Part shown: positions 37,057 through 44,489 of the stretch, one piece after another | Layout of the letters: every line of letters begins with the position of its first letter | Position numbering within the stretch: the first letter of the stretch is position 1 | NCBI GenBank assembly: GCA_963699535.1 | Contig: CAVOUJ010000030.1 | Span: forward strand, 62,001 to 126,000 | Origin: VBDM01 sp963699535 | Lineage (GTDB): Bacteria; Pseudomonadota; Gammaproteobacteria; Burkholderiales; SG8-39 | Length of the DNA stretch: 64,000 nt | Direction of reading: 5' to 3' | The notes under the pieces: model-generated | Databases searched by the model: none | What the model saw: the letters and a program-made list of their open reading frames with translations, nothing else | Told to the model about the DNA's origin: nothing | Translations under genes and position numbers: made by a program

Positions 37057-37167
37057 ATGACAAGCACCAGGAGAGTACTTCGGCTCGCAGGATTTTTTCG
37101 CTCTCGATATTCCCGTAACCTAGGTTCGCCCTGGAGACCCGTGAGATGCAGATGCGCGCAGGCGTAG
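37057..37167 (+). CDS. 36-codon upstream reading frame overlapping ornithine decarboxylase start
   Basis: ATG 37057 is preceded by AAGGAGGT (37045-37052), a full Shine-Dalgarno sequence and better than that of the gene it precedes. The frame encodes a basic 36-residue peptide (MTSTRRVLRLAGFFRSRYSR..., with five of the last seven before the end being Arg/Cys/Ala) and stops at TAG 37165-37167. It overlaps the decarboxylase ATG by 22 bases in a different frame. It could be a leader peptide for translational control, or a short gene damaged by an indel. No homologue is recognised. Confidence 0.5.
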   Translation: MTSTRRVLRLAGFFRSRYSRNLGSPWRPVRCRCAQA

Positions 37168-38346
37168 CAAGAAAGACCATCAAGTCGATCCGACAGCAGG
37201 TATTTGAACAGACCCACCTCTTCGACTCGCACGCCGAGTCGAGCCTGGACTTCGAGAAAGTCCGGGCGGCAGTAAAGGACGGCTACGACAAGCCGTTCCT
37301 CCTGATCGATTCCAACATCATCCGCGAGAAGACGCGGCGTTTCACGGCGGCGCTGCCGTGCGTGCGCCCGCATTACGCGGTCAAGGCCAACCCGGATCCC
37401 CGCGTGCTGAAGGTTCTGCTCGAGGAGGGTGCCGGGTTCGAGATCGCCTCCCTGGCCGAGCTCGACTTTCTGCGTGTCGCTGGGTGCGTCTCCGGAGGAG
37501 ATCTTCTACTCCAACCCGGTGAAGTCGCGGGAGTCCATCGCTCGCGTGGCGGCGAAGGGAGTGCAGTGGTACGTGATCGATTCGGTCGAGGAGATGAGGA
37601 AGATCCAGTCGATCAAGGCGGATGCCAAGCTTTACCTGCGCATCGACACGCCCAACATAGGCAGCGACTGGCCGCTCGCGGGCAAGTTCGGGGCGCACGC
37701 GTCGGAAGTGCGCGACATCATCGCCACCGCGGCCAAGCTCAAGGTCGACCTCGCCGGGGTCGCCTTCCACGTGGGATCGCAGTGCCGCAACCCGGAGAAC
37801 TGGCGTGTCGGCATCGAGAAATCGCGCGCGGTCTTCGACCAGATGGCGAAGGCCGGCCTCAATCCGAGGCTGCTGAACATCGGCGGGGGCTTCCCCGTCA
37901 GGCACGTCAAGCCGATCCCCGCAATCGAGGTGATTGGCGACGTAATCAACCGAGCGCTGGAAGCGTTCCCGCCGGCGGTGAAGGTGATTGCCGAACCCGG
38001 TCGTTTCCTGGTTTCCGACGCCGGCTATTTCGTGTGCCGCATCATGGGGACAGCGACCCGGGGGAACAAGCGCTGGATGCATCTGGACGCGGGGCTCTTT
38101 GGCGGCATCATCGAGACCGCCGAAGGCCTGAAGTACAGGGTCCGCACCGATCGCTCGGGGCCCGACGTTCCCTGGAACGTTGCAGGTCCGACCTGCGACT
38201 CGATCGACGTCGTGATGCGCGACGAGCCCTTGCCCTCAGACCTGCAGGAAGGCGACTACATCTACCTCAAGAACGCCGGGGCGTACACGACGGCCTACGC
38301 GAGCAACTTCAACGGGTTTCCGCTGCCTGAAGTTCGGGTGATATAG
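37146..38346 (+). CDS. ornithine decarboxylase-type PLP enzyme, fold type III (one frameshift)
   Basis: ATG 37146. PLP-lysine in RPHYAVKANPDP (Lys80); removing the extra G at about 37,478 joins LDFLRV to LGASPEEIFYSNPVKSRESI. Further blocks are GVAFHVGSQCRNPENW, LLNIGGGFP and VIAEPGRFLVSDAGYF. The C-terminal motif NVAGPTCDSIDVVMR carries the Cys of ornithine decarboxylases (diaminopimelate decarboxylases have a GPxCES form), so putrescine synthesis from ornithine is the best call. About 399 residues. It sits behind a 195-base leader with its own short frame. Confidence 0.88.
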
Positions 38347-38363
38347 GAAGCACCGAGGAGGCA

Positions 38364-38394
38364 AGGGCGGGTCGCACCCGCCCTCTTGTTTTTT
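38364..38394. terminator. intrinsic terminator after ornithine decarboxylase
   Basis: AGGGCGGGT (38364-38372), loop CGC and ACCCGCCCT (38376-38384) form a 9-bp GC-rich stem followed by CTTGTTTTTT. It is a classic rho-independent terminator for the decarboxylase, and it lies eight bases before the convergent folA stop, so it may serve both genes. Confidence 0.9.
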
Positions 38395-38401
38395 GGCGCG
38401 A

Positions 38402-38875
38402 TCAGCTGCGCCAGTACTCGACGAAAGCGTAGGCGAAACCTCGCTGGCCGCCAGGGGCGATCCGTTCCCGAGAGAGTTCGCGCCATCGCGAGCGGTCGAA
38501 TTCGGGGAAGAACGTGTCGCCCTCGAAATCGCGCTCGATCTCGGTCATGTGGAGTCGGGTCGCGATCGGCAGGGCGAGCGCATAGATCTCCGCGCCGCCG
38601 ACGACGAACGCGTTCTGCGGCTCGTGAACCGCCGCGAGCGCGGCCTCCAGCGAGTGCACGGTCAGGCATCCGGAATGGGTCCACTCGCGCGAGCGCGTGA
38701 CCACGATATTGTCCCGCCCGGCGAGCGGCTTTCCCGAAATAGCCACTATGGACTCGAAAGTCTTGCGACCCATGATCACGGCGTGACCCAAGGTGAGCTG
38801 CTTGAACCGCTTCAGGTCCTCCGGCAGATGCCAAGGCATCCGATTCCCGATGCCGATGACCCGGTTTCGCGCCAC
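38402..38875 (-). CDS. folA: dihydrofolate reductase FolA (N-terminus uncertain)
   Basis: At least 157 residues. Landmarks are NRVIGIGNRMPWHLPEDLKR (substrate loop), AVIMGRKTFESI, and FVVGGAEIYALALP. It reduces dihydrofolate to tetrahydrofolate with NADPH. The GTG at 38875 gives MARNRVIG; however the first beta strand VCIVAAV is encoded in frame just upstream (to about 38,893) with no ATG before it. The real start is therefore a rare codon or hidden by an indel. It pairs functionally with thyA at 44.5 kb and folE2 at 51.7 kb. Confidence 0.92.
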   Translation of the reverse strand: MARNRVIGIGNRMPWHLPEDLKRFKQLTLGHAVIMGRKTFESIVAISGKPLAGRDNIVVTRSREWTHSGCLTVHSLEAALAAVHEPQNAFVVGGAEIYALALPIATRLHMTEIERDFEGDTFFPEFDRSRWRELSRERIAPGGQRGFAYAFVEYWRS

Positions 38876-38953
38876 GGCGGCGACGATGCAGACCGTAGGA
38901 GGGTTGTTCAGAGAAGGTTCACGAGGTGAAAAACTCCGGCATTATAGCGGTCG

Positions 38954-40408
38954 ATGAAAATCGGACTCGACTTCCCGGAGCGCTACTACCCTAGATCGTT
39001 CCTGAGCCTGCTGCTGCTCGCGTTTGCGCTCGTTGCGACACCCCTGATCGTGGCTTTCTATAATGCCGCGGTGTATGTGGAGCAGTTGGCGGGTCATAGC
39101 CAGACGGCGGTGTCGCAGGCGGCGCAGGCTTCTCGAGGCAGCCGTCTGCTGGTCGAGCAGACCACTGCGCTCGAGCGGGTGGTGCGCCAGTATCTCATCC
39201 TTGGAGACGAGGAGCTTCTCAACGACTACAACGGGCTGAGGACCAACTTCAAGGCGAACACGAGCGAACTTTCCCTTCAGCCGCTCGACGAGCTGCAGCT
39301 GCGCGAACTGAACAAGACCATAGACAAGGAACAGGAACTGTACGAACAGTTGCTCGGCAAGCCGGCGACCAGGGCCGCCAAGACGGCCTTGGCGGAGGGC
39401 TATGGTGTGCTCTCGGATCGCGCGCGCGAGGTGCTGAGGACCAGCAACGCCCTGATCGATCGGGAAGTGGAGTCCATGCGCAGGACTGGCCAGCGTGCGC
39501 AACGCACTCTCTGGTTGCAGCTCGCCGCCACAATACCCCTGGGCATCCTTCTCGCTGTCGGCGTGACGCTCCTGATCGCAAGACCGGTCCGGCAGCTCGA
39601 CCAGGCAATCCGTCGCCTAGGGGCCGGGGAGTTCGACGGCGACATCCGTGTCGGAGGGCCCGCTGACCTCAAATATCTGGGAGGCAGACTCGAGTGGCTG
39701 CGCCAGCGGCTGATCGACCTTGAACAAGAGAAGCGCCTGTTCCTAAGGCATGTCTCCCATGAGCTGAAGACGCCGCTCACGGCGCTGCGAGAGGGATCCG
39801 AACTGCTCGCAGAAGAGACGACCGGGCCGCTGTCGCCCGGACAGCGGGATATCGTCGGCATTCTGCAGCAGAAGAGCGTTCATTTGCAGCGGCTGATCGA
39901 GGATCTGCTCAAGTACCAGCGTACGGAGGAGAGCGTCGGGCGCCTGGAACTGTCGGCGGTGCGCCTGGACCGCGTCGTGGTGCAGGTGCTCGGCGATCAC
40001 CGCCTGGCGGCCCAGGCCCGCGGCATCCGAGCCGAGCTGCGACTCGATCCCGTCGTCCTGAGAGCGGATCAGGACAAATTGCACGCTGTGGTTGCGAATC
40101 TCGTTTCCAACGCCATCAAATACTCGCCTGACGGCGGTATGATTTCCCTGGCGCTGCGTCGTGAGGGGGAGCAGGTGGTATTCGACGTCAAGGACGCGGG
40201 TCCGGGCATTCCTCCGGGAGACCGCGACCGGGTTTTCGACTGGTTCTATCAGGGCGCGGGCGTTCCCCACGGGCGCGTCCAGGGCAGCGGGCTCGGTCTC
40301 GCAATCGCGAAGGAATTCGTTGTCGCGCACGGCGGCCGAATAGAAGTTGTGGACGAAAGCGAGGGAGGCGCGCACTTCCGCGTCACGCTTCCGGCCGAGG
40401 CGGCATGA
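38954..40408 (+). CDS. glrK: sensor histidine kinase GlrK/QseE-like
   Basis: 484 residues. One membrane helix at about 15-36 (FLSLLLLAFALVATPLIVAF), a periplasmic helical domain, a second helix at about 185-207 (LAATIPLGILLAVGVTLLIA) and a HAMP segment. The H-box is FLRHVSHELKTPLTALREGS with the phospho-accepting His269, and the ATPase boxes are NLVSNAIKYSPDGG, DAGPGIPPGDRDRVFDWFYQ and GSGLGLAI. It overlaps the QseG-like gene by four bases (ATGA) and heads a kinase/lipoprotein/regulator operon as in GlrK-QseG-GlrR of enterobacteria, where it senses the envelope. Confidence 0.9.
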   Translation: MKIGLDFPERYYPRSFLSLLLLAFALVATPLIVAFYNAAVYVEQLAGHSQTAVSQAAQASRGSRLLVEQTTALERVVRQYLILGDEELLNDYNGLRTNFKANTSELSLQPLDELQLRELNKTIDKEQELYEQLLGKPATRAAKTALAEGYGVLSDRAREVLRTSNALIDREVESMRRTGQRAQRTLWLQLAATIPLGILLAVGVTLLIARPVRQLDQAIRRLGAGEFDGDIRVGGPADLKYLGGRLEWLRQRLIDLEQEKRLFLRHVSHELKTPLTALREGSELLAEETTGPLSPGQRDIVGILQQKSVHLQRLIEDLLKYQRTEESVGRLELSAVRLDRVVVQVLGDHRLAAQARGIRAELRLDPVVLRADQDKLHAVVANLVSNAIKYSPDGGMISLALRREGEQVVFDVKDAGPGIPPGDRDRVFDWFYQGAGVPHGRVQGSGLGLAIAKEFVVAHGGRIEVVDESEGGAHFRVTLPAEAA

Positions 40409-40929
40409 TCCGAACCGTCGCAGCCTTGTCGTTCTCCTGCGCGCTCGCCGGGTGCACCGCATTCTCTGCCCCGCGCCCGGGAACAGCAGGCTATGCTGCG
40501 GCTCAGGAATCCCGCCACGTGACGGAACTGATCGGCTACACTCAAAAGGTCGCCGCGCTGCGGGCCGACGAACAGCGACGCGAATTGAACGTTTCGAACC
40601 AGATGTTCTCCAAGGACCGGAATACTTACAGCCGGATGAGGCTCGCGCTGCTGCTGGCGCTGCCGGGAACGGCGTTCAACGACGATGCCCGCGCGGCGAG
40701 CCTGCTCGAGCCCCTCGCGGGAAACCCGGAGTCGGGTCCGATGCAGCAATTTGCGGGGCTGCTGCACTCCCATGTCAGCGAGCGTCTGCGCCGCTCCGCG
40801 CAACTGAAGGAGCAAACCGAGATGATGAAGGCGGCCGAGCGCAACGCCGCGCAACTGAAAGAGCAGCTGGACGCGATGCGGGCGATCGAGCGCAAGCTTC
40901 TGGAGCGAGAATTGGGACGACCGAGATGA
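40405..40929 (+). CDS. QseG-like outer-membrane lipoprotein
   Basis: 174 residues. Signal peptide MIRTVAALSFSCALAGCTAF with lipobox LAGC. A helical body (RLALLLALPGTAFNDDARAA, SLLEPLAGNPESGPMQQFAG) and a long C-terminal coiled coil (QLKEQTEMMKAAERNAAQLK) follow. Its position between kinase and regulator, with ATGA overlaps on both sides, is that of QseG/YfhG, which in E. coli interacts with the sensor. Sequence similarity to QseG itself is weak, so the name rests on context. Confidence 0.75.
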   Translation: MIRTVAALSFSCALAGCTAFSAPRPGTAGYAAAQESRHVTELIGYTQKVAALRADEQRRELNVSNQMFSKDRNTYSRMRLALLLALPGTAFNDDARAASLLEPLAGNPESGPMQQFAGLLHSHVSERLRRSAQLKEQTEMMKAAERNAAQLKEQLDAMRAIERKLLERELGRPR

Positions 40930-42266
40930 GTGCGATTCTGCTCGTCGATGACGACCCGGACATTCTGAAGCTGCTGTCGCTGCGTCTTGTCGCGGCAGGC
41001 CATGGGGTTCGGGCCGTAGACAGCGGCGAGAAGGCGCTCGCCGTGCTGGCTGCGTCTCGCCCGGAGCTTGTCATTACCGATCTCAAGATGGGCGGCATGG
41101 ACGGGCTCGCGCTCTTCGACGAGATTCGCAAGCAGGCGCCAATGCTGCCCGTCATCATTCTCACCGCGCACGGCACCATCCCGGATGCAGTGGCCGCCAC
41201 GCGGCGCGGGGTTTTCGGGTTCCAGACCAAGCCGTTCGACGGCAAGCTCCTGATCGAGCAGGTGGAGCAGGCGCTGCGACTTTCCGGCAACGGGAGCGGC
41301 ACCGTCGATGAGGACTGGCGCAGCGAATTCGTGACGCAAAGCCCGAAGATGGAAGACGTCCTTCGCCAGGCGCGCCTGGTGGCGCAGTCGGATGCGAGCG
41401 TGTTCATCCAGGGCGCGAGCGGCACGGGGAAGGAGCTGCTGGCAAGGGCAATACATCGCGCCAGCCGCCGCTCGCAGCGGCCCTTCGTCGGCGTCAACTG
41501 CGCGGCAATCCCGGAAAACCTGCTCGAATCGGAACTATTCGGGCATCGCAAGGGTTCCTTCACCGGGGCGACCTACGATCACAAGGGGCTTGTCCCCGCC
41601 GCCGACGGCGGCACGCTTTTCCTGGATGAGATCGGCGATATGCCGCTCCCCCTGCAAGCGAAGCTGCTGCGCGTCTTGCAGGAACGGGAAGTACGTCCGG
41701 TCGGCGCCACCCAAGGGATCCCCGTGGACGTGCGGGTCATCTCCGCGACGCACAGCAACCTCGACATCCAGATGAAAGCGGGGCGGTTCCGCGAGGATCT
41801 GTACTACCGGTTGAACGTCGTTTCGCTCTCGCTTCCTCCGCTCGTCGAGCGCCGGGAGGATATCGTCCTTCTCGCGACGCATTACCTGAAGGAGACCGCG
41901 GCACGCTACCGGAAGGACGTCCCGGCGTTTGCGCCTGAGGCGCTCGAGCTTCTCGTCAAGGCGCCCTGGCCCGGAAACGTGCGGCAACTCGTCAACGTCG
42001 TCGAGCAGGTCGTGGCGCTGTGCGCATCAGGCATCATTCCGGCCTCACTCGTGCAGCAGGCGCTCAAAGAGGAGCCGGCCCCGCTCGCCTCGCTCGAGGA
42101 AGCGAGGGGCGCCTTCGAGCGCGAATACCTGGTTCGCATCCTGCGCATGACGGGGGGTAACGTCACTCACGCGGCGAAGCTCGCGCAGCGAAACCGCACC
42201 GAGTTCTACAAACTGCTCGAGCGCCACCGGCTCGAGTCGAAGATGTTCAAGCCCGAGAAGGGCTGA
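40926..42266 (+). CDS. glrR: sigma-54-dependent response regulator GlrR/QseF-like
   Basis: 446 residues. Receiver domain with acidic pocket VDDDP and phospho-acceptor Asp52 (VITDLKMGGMDG). The AAA+ domain has Walker A GASGTGKELLARAIH, the sigma-54 contact loop GSFTGAT (instead of the usual GAFTGA), Walker B GGTLFLDEIGD and the arginine-finger region FREDLYYRLNV. A C-terminal Fis-type helix-turn-helix (GGNVTHAAKLAQRNRTEFYK) binds DNA. It should activate a sigma-54 promoter; one with two GlrR-type sites lies directly downstream at 42,284-42,449. Confidence 0.93.
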   Translation: MSAILLVDDDPDILKLLSLRLVAAGHGVRAVDSGEKALAVLAASRPELVITDLKMGGMDGLALFDEIRKQAPMLPVIILTAHGTIPDAVAATRRGVFGFQTKPFDGKLLIEQVEQALRLSGNGSGTVDEDWRSEFVTQSPKMEDVLRQARLVAQSDASVFIQGASGTGKELLARAIHRASRRSQRPFVGVNCAAIPENLLESELFGHRKGSFTGATYDHKGLVPAADGGTLFLDEIGDMPLPLQAKLLRVLQEREVRPVGATQGIPVDVRVISATHSNLDIQMKAGRFREDLYYRLNVVSLSLPPLVERREDIVLLATHYLKETAARYRKDVPAFAPEALELLVKAPWPGNVRQLVNVVEQVVALCASGIIPASLVQQALKEEPAPLASLEEARGAFEREYLVRILRMTGGNVTHAAKLAQRNRTEFYKLLERHRLESKMFKPEKG

Positions 42267-42283
42267 TCCGCATTGCGTTGCGC

Positions 42284-42301
42284 TGTCGCTGCAGAGCGAC
42301 A
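42284..42301. promoter_or_regulatory. GlrR-type binding site 1 (TGTC-N10-GACA)
   Basis: TGTCGCTGCAGAGCGACA is a perfect TGTC-N10-GACA dyad, the form reported for GlrR sites upstream of enterobacterial glmY. It is 18 bases after the glrR stop and about 165 bases upstream of the expected start of transcription from the sigma-54 promoter at 42,433. Confidence 0.65.
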
Positions 42302-42350
42302 GCGAAATTCCCTTGTTCTTCAGCCTGCTCTCGCGCGGTGCGCCGAGACC

Positions 42351-42368
42351 CGTCTCCGAGAGACGACA
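42351..42368. promoter_or_regulatory. GlrR-type binding site 2 (CGTC-N10-GACA)
   Basis: CGTCTCCGAGAGACGACA matches TGTC-N10-GACA with one mismatch and has an internal CGTCTC/GAGACG palindrome. It is 67 bases from site 1 centre to centre and about 80 bases before the sigma-54 -24/-12 element, a usual distance for an enhancer site. Confidence 0.6.
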
Positions 42369-42432
42369 CGCTGAGTGCTTTCATACTCCGAAATGTTCGA
42401 ATAACTACTTGAGATAAATGGAAAGACCCATC

Positions 42433-42449
42433 CTGGCACGGGGCTTGCG
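42433..42449 (+). promoter_or_regulatory. sigma-54 (-24/-12) promoter
   Basis: CTGGCACGGGGCTTGCG matches the consensus YTGGCACGRNNNTTGCW at every fixed position except the last base, with the GG and GC elements correctly spaced. It lies 38 bases before the ATG of the small membrane protein at 42,487 and directly after the gene for a sigma-54 activator, so it should drive the 42,487-44,414 operon. Confidence 0.88.
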
Positions 42450-42486
42450 CCAGTGCTGTCGAAATTTCGGGCCGAATGGATTCGAG

Positions 42487-42972
42487 ATGGACAACCTAGT
42501 AGGAACGCGTGCAAGCCCTCTGATTGCAATTGCAGTGGTTTCAATCATGGTTCTGGGCGTCATCGGCGTGGCGGCCGTGACCGGAGTGCTGCCGAGCGGA
42601 ACGTCGCCCAAGCTGAGCGGCGCGGCGCGGACTGACGTGACGCGGACGACTGATTCTGCCGTGCCGTTCCACGCGGTCACCTGTGCGCTGTGCGGGACCA
42701 TCGAGGCGATTCGAACCGTGGAGGTTGTCGAAGAAGCTGGCGGCAGCACCCTCGCGGACGTCGGGCGAGATGGCGGCGTGAGGATCCTGGAGAGTTCCGG
42801 GAGTTCAGCGTCCGGAAACGATATTGCCAAAGGCGCGAGGAAGCGGTACGCCTACCGCGTTACCGTGCGCATGGATGACGGTTCCTACCGTACCGTCTCG
42901 CTGGTGGCCCCACCCGCGCTCGCCGTGGGCGACAAGGTCCGCGTGGTCGAAGGCAGGCTGGTGCGCGCCTGA
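42487..42972 (+). CDS. membrane-anchored hypothetical protein, SlyB-like C-terminus
   Basis: 161 residues from ATG 42487 (MDNLVGTRASPLIAIAVVSI). One N-terminal membrane helix to about residue 38. Then a periplasmic part with a CALCGTIEAIRTVEVVEE segment, an acidic/Gly-rich middle and a C-terminal beta block (KRYAYRVTVRMDDGSYRTVS ... AVGDKVRVVEGRLVR) that resembles the end of SlyB/Pcp glycine-zipper lipoproteins. Unlike those it has no lipobox and no obvious glycine zipper. It is the first gene behind the sigma-54 promoter and so a probable GlrR target. Confidence 0.7.
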   Translation: MDNLVGTRASPLIAIAVVSIMVLGVIGVAAVTGVLPSGTSPKLSGAARTDVTRTTDSAVPFHAVTCALCGTIEAIRTVEVVEEAGGSTLADVGRDGGVRILESSGSSASGNDIAKGARKRYAYRVTVRMDDGSYRTVSLVAPPALAVGDKVRVVEGRLVRA

Positions 42973-43001
42973 AGTGTGGGGTATAAGAGAGCCTCCACAC
43001 T
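42973..43001 (+). other. intercistronic hairpin
   Basis: AGTGTGG (42973-42979) and CCACACT (42995-43001) can pair with a 15-base loop in the 42-base gap before the PA2779-like gene. No U-run follows, so it is more likely a processing or stability element than a terminator. Confidence 0.4.
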
Positions 43002-43014
43002 ACAGCGAGGAGAA

Positions 43015-43428
43015 ATGATCGTGACGCATCTCAACCGGAACACTGTGCGCATTCTTGTCGTCAGCATGTGCTTCCTGGGCGTGCCGGTCCCTGTCGCCCA
43101 GGCCGAGCTGGTCCCGACCGACAGGATCGACTTCGTGGATCGGACACAGCCTGCGGCACGCGAGCGCTTGGCTTCGCTTTTCGACCGAGCCGACGTTCGT
43201 GCCGCGCTGGAGCGCCATGGCGTGAGCGCGGACGAAGCCAAGGCCCGTGTCGGCGCATTGAGCGAGGAGGAAGTCGAGCGCCTCGCCGCCCGCTTCGATT
43301 CGCTTCCCGCCGCGGGCAACGGATTCGAGAGCGTGATCTGGATCGCTTTTCTCGTCTTCGTGATTCTTCTCGTAACGGACATTCTGGGCTTCACCAAAGT
43401 CTATCCGTTTACCCGGCCGGCCAAGTGA
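43015..43428 (+). CDS. PA2779 family protein
   Basis: 137 residues. ATG 43015 follows a GAGGAGAA ribosome site. A signal peptide (VRILVVSMCFLGVPVPVAQA) is followed by a helical charged domain (RERLASLFDRADVRAALERH, LSEEEVERLAARFDSLPAAG) and a C-terminal membrane helix (WIAFLVFVILLVTDILGFTK). This is the uncharacterised PA2779 family of Pseudomonas, always paired with a PA2778-type peptidase. The stop overlaps the next start (GTGA). Confidence 0.85.
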   Translation: MIVTHLNRNTVRILVVSMCFLGVPVPVAQAELVPTDRIDFVDRTQPAARERLASLFDRADVRAALERHGVSADEAKARVGALSEEEVERLAARFDSLPAAGNGFESVIWIAFLVFVILLVTDILGFTKVYPFTRPAK

Positions 43429-44414
43429 TCCTCCCCTCTCGACCGCGCCGGTGTATCGCCCGCCGCCTCACGGCGGCGGGCATCTTTCTTCTCGGCCTTG
43501 CAGGCTGCGCCACGCCTCAGCTGCAGGGCCTGATCGAGCGCGGTTCCCAAGGACTCCCGCAGCGCGCGGAGCTCGGAACTGTTCCGTTCCACGCACAGGA
43601 GGACTTCCAGTGCGGCCCGGCCGCGCTCGCGATGGCGTTCGGAGCCGTGGGCGAGGCGGTCGAGCCGGAGGCGCTCGCACCGCAGGTCTACCTTCCGGGC
43701 CGGCAGGGAAGTCTGCAGGTCGAGATGCTCGCCGCGACGCGTCGCAACGGCCTGGTCGCGGTCGAGCTGAAGCCGAGCCTGTCCGACCTGCTGTCCGAAA
43801 TCGCCGCCGGCAACCCCGTCATCGTGCTGCAGAACCTAGCGTTCGATTGGTACCCGGTTTGGCACTACGCTGTCGCGATCGGCTATGACTTGAACGAGGG
43901 CAGCGTTACGCTGCGCTCGGGGCTAGAACGGCGGATTGAAATTCCCATGGGCACCTTTGAGCGCACTTGGGCCCGGGGTGGCTACTGGGCAATGCTCGCG
44001 CTGCCTCCGGGCCGCATGCCGGCGAGCGTCTCCGAGGCCGACTACCTGAACGCCGTCGCAAGGCTCGAGCGGGCCGGCTCATCCGATGCGGCGCAGGCGG
44101 CCTACGGGAACGCCCTCAGGCACTGGCCGGGCAACTTGGTGGCGCTCGTCGGCATGGGGAATACCGCGTATCGACTCGGAGATTTCGAGGGCGCCGAGCA
44201 GGCCTTCCGCCGGGCGACGCTGGCCCATCCTCTTTCGGCTGCGGCGCACAACAACCTCGCGCAGACCCTAATGGAGCTCGGTCGCGACGACGAGGCGCTG
44301 GCCGAGGCGCGCATCGCGGTCGGCCTCGGCGGGCCGCTCGAGGACGTCTCGGTCCGGACCCTGGATACTATCGCTACGCGCGCCGGGCGCGGCGCGCCGG
44401 AGTGGCATCAGTAG
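43425..44414 (+). CDS. PA2778 family cysteine peptidase with TPR domain
   Basis: 329 residues from GTG 43425. An Arg-rich start and a lipoprotein signal with lipobox LLGLAGC lead into a C39-like papain-fold domain: the nucleophile Cys in EDFQCGPAALAMAF and the His in PVWHYAVAIGYDL. Residues about 190-320 form TPR repeats (ALVGMGNTAYRLGDFEGAEQ, AHNNLAQTLMELGRDDEALA). Outer-membrane lipoprotein facing the periplasm. PA2779 is a candidate substrate or partner because the pair is conserved and translationally coupled; this is inference. Confidence 0.88.
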   Translation: MILPSRPRRCIARRLTAAGIFLLGLAGCATPQLQGLIERGSQGLPQRAELGTVPFHAQEDFQCGPAALAMAFGAVGEAVEPEALAPQVYLPGRQGSLQVEMLAATRRNGLVAVELKPSLSDLLSEIAAGNPVIVLQNLAFDWYPVWHYAVAIGYDLNEGSVTLRSGLERRIEIPMGTFERTWARGGYWAMLALPPGRMPASVSEADYLNAVARLERAGSSDAAQAAYGNALRHWPGNLVALVGMGNTAYRLGDFEGAEQAFRRATLAHPLSAAAHNNLAQTLMELGRDDEALAEARIAVGLGGPLEDVSVRTLDTIATRAGRGAPEWHQ

Positions 44415-44489
44415 TTCGGTAGTGGGCTGTTCCGCTTCCCGTGACGCATGTCGCCGCGCAAGTCGCTCAAGCGAAACAGCCTCTCCCAA

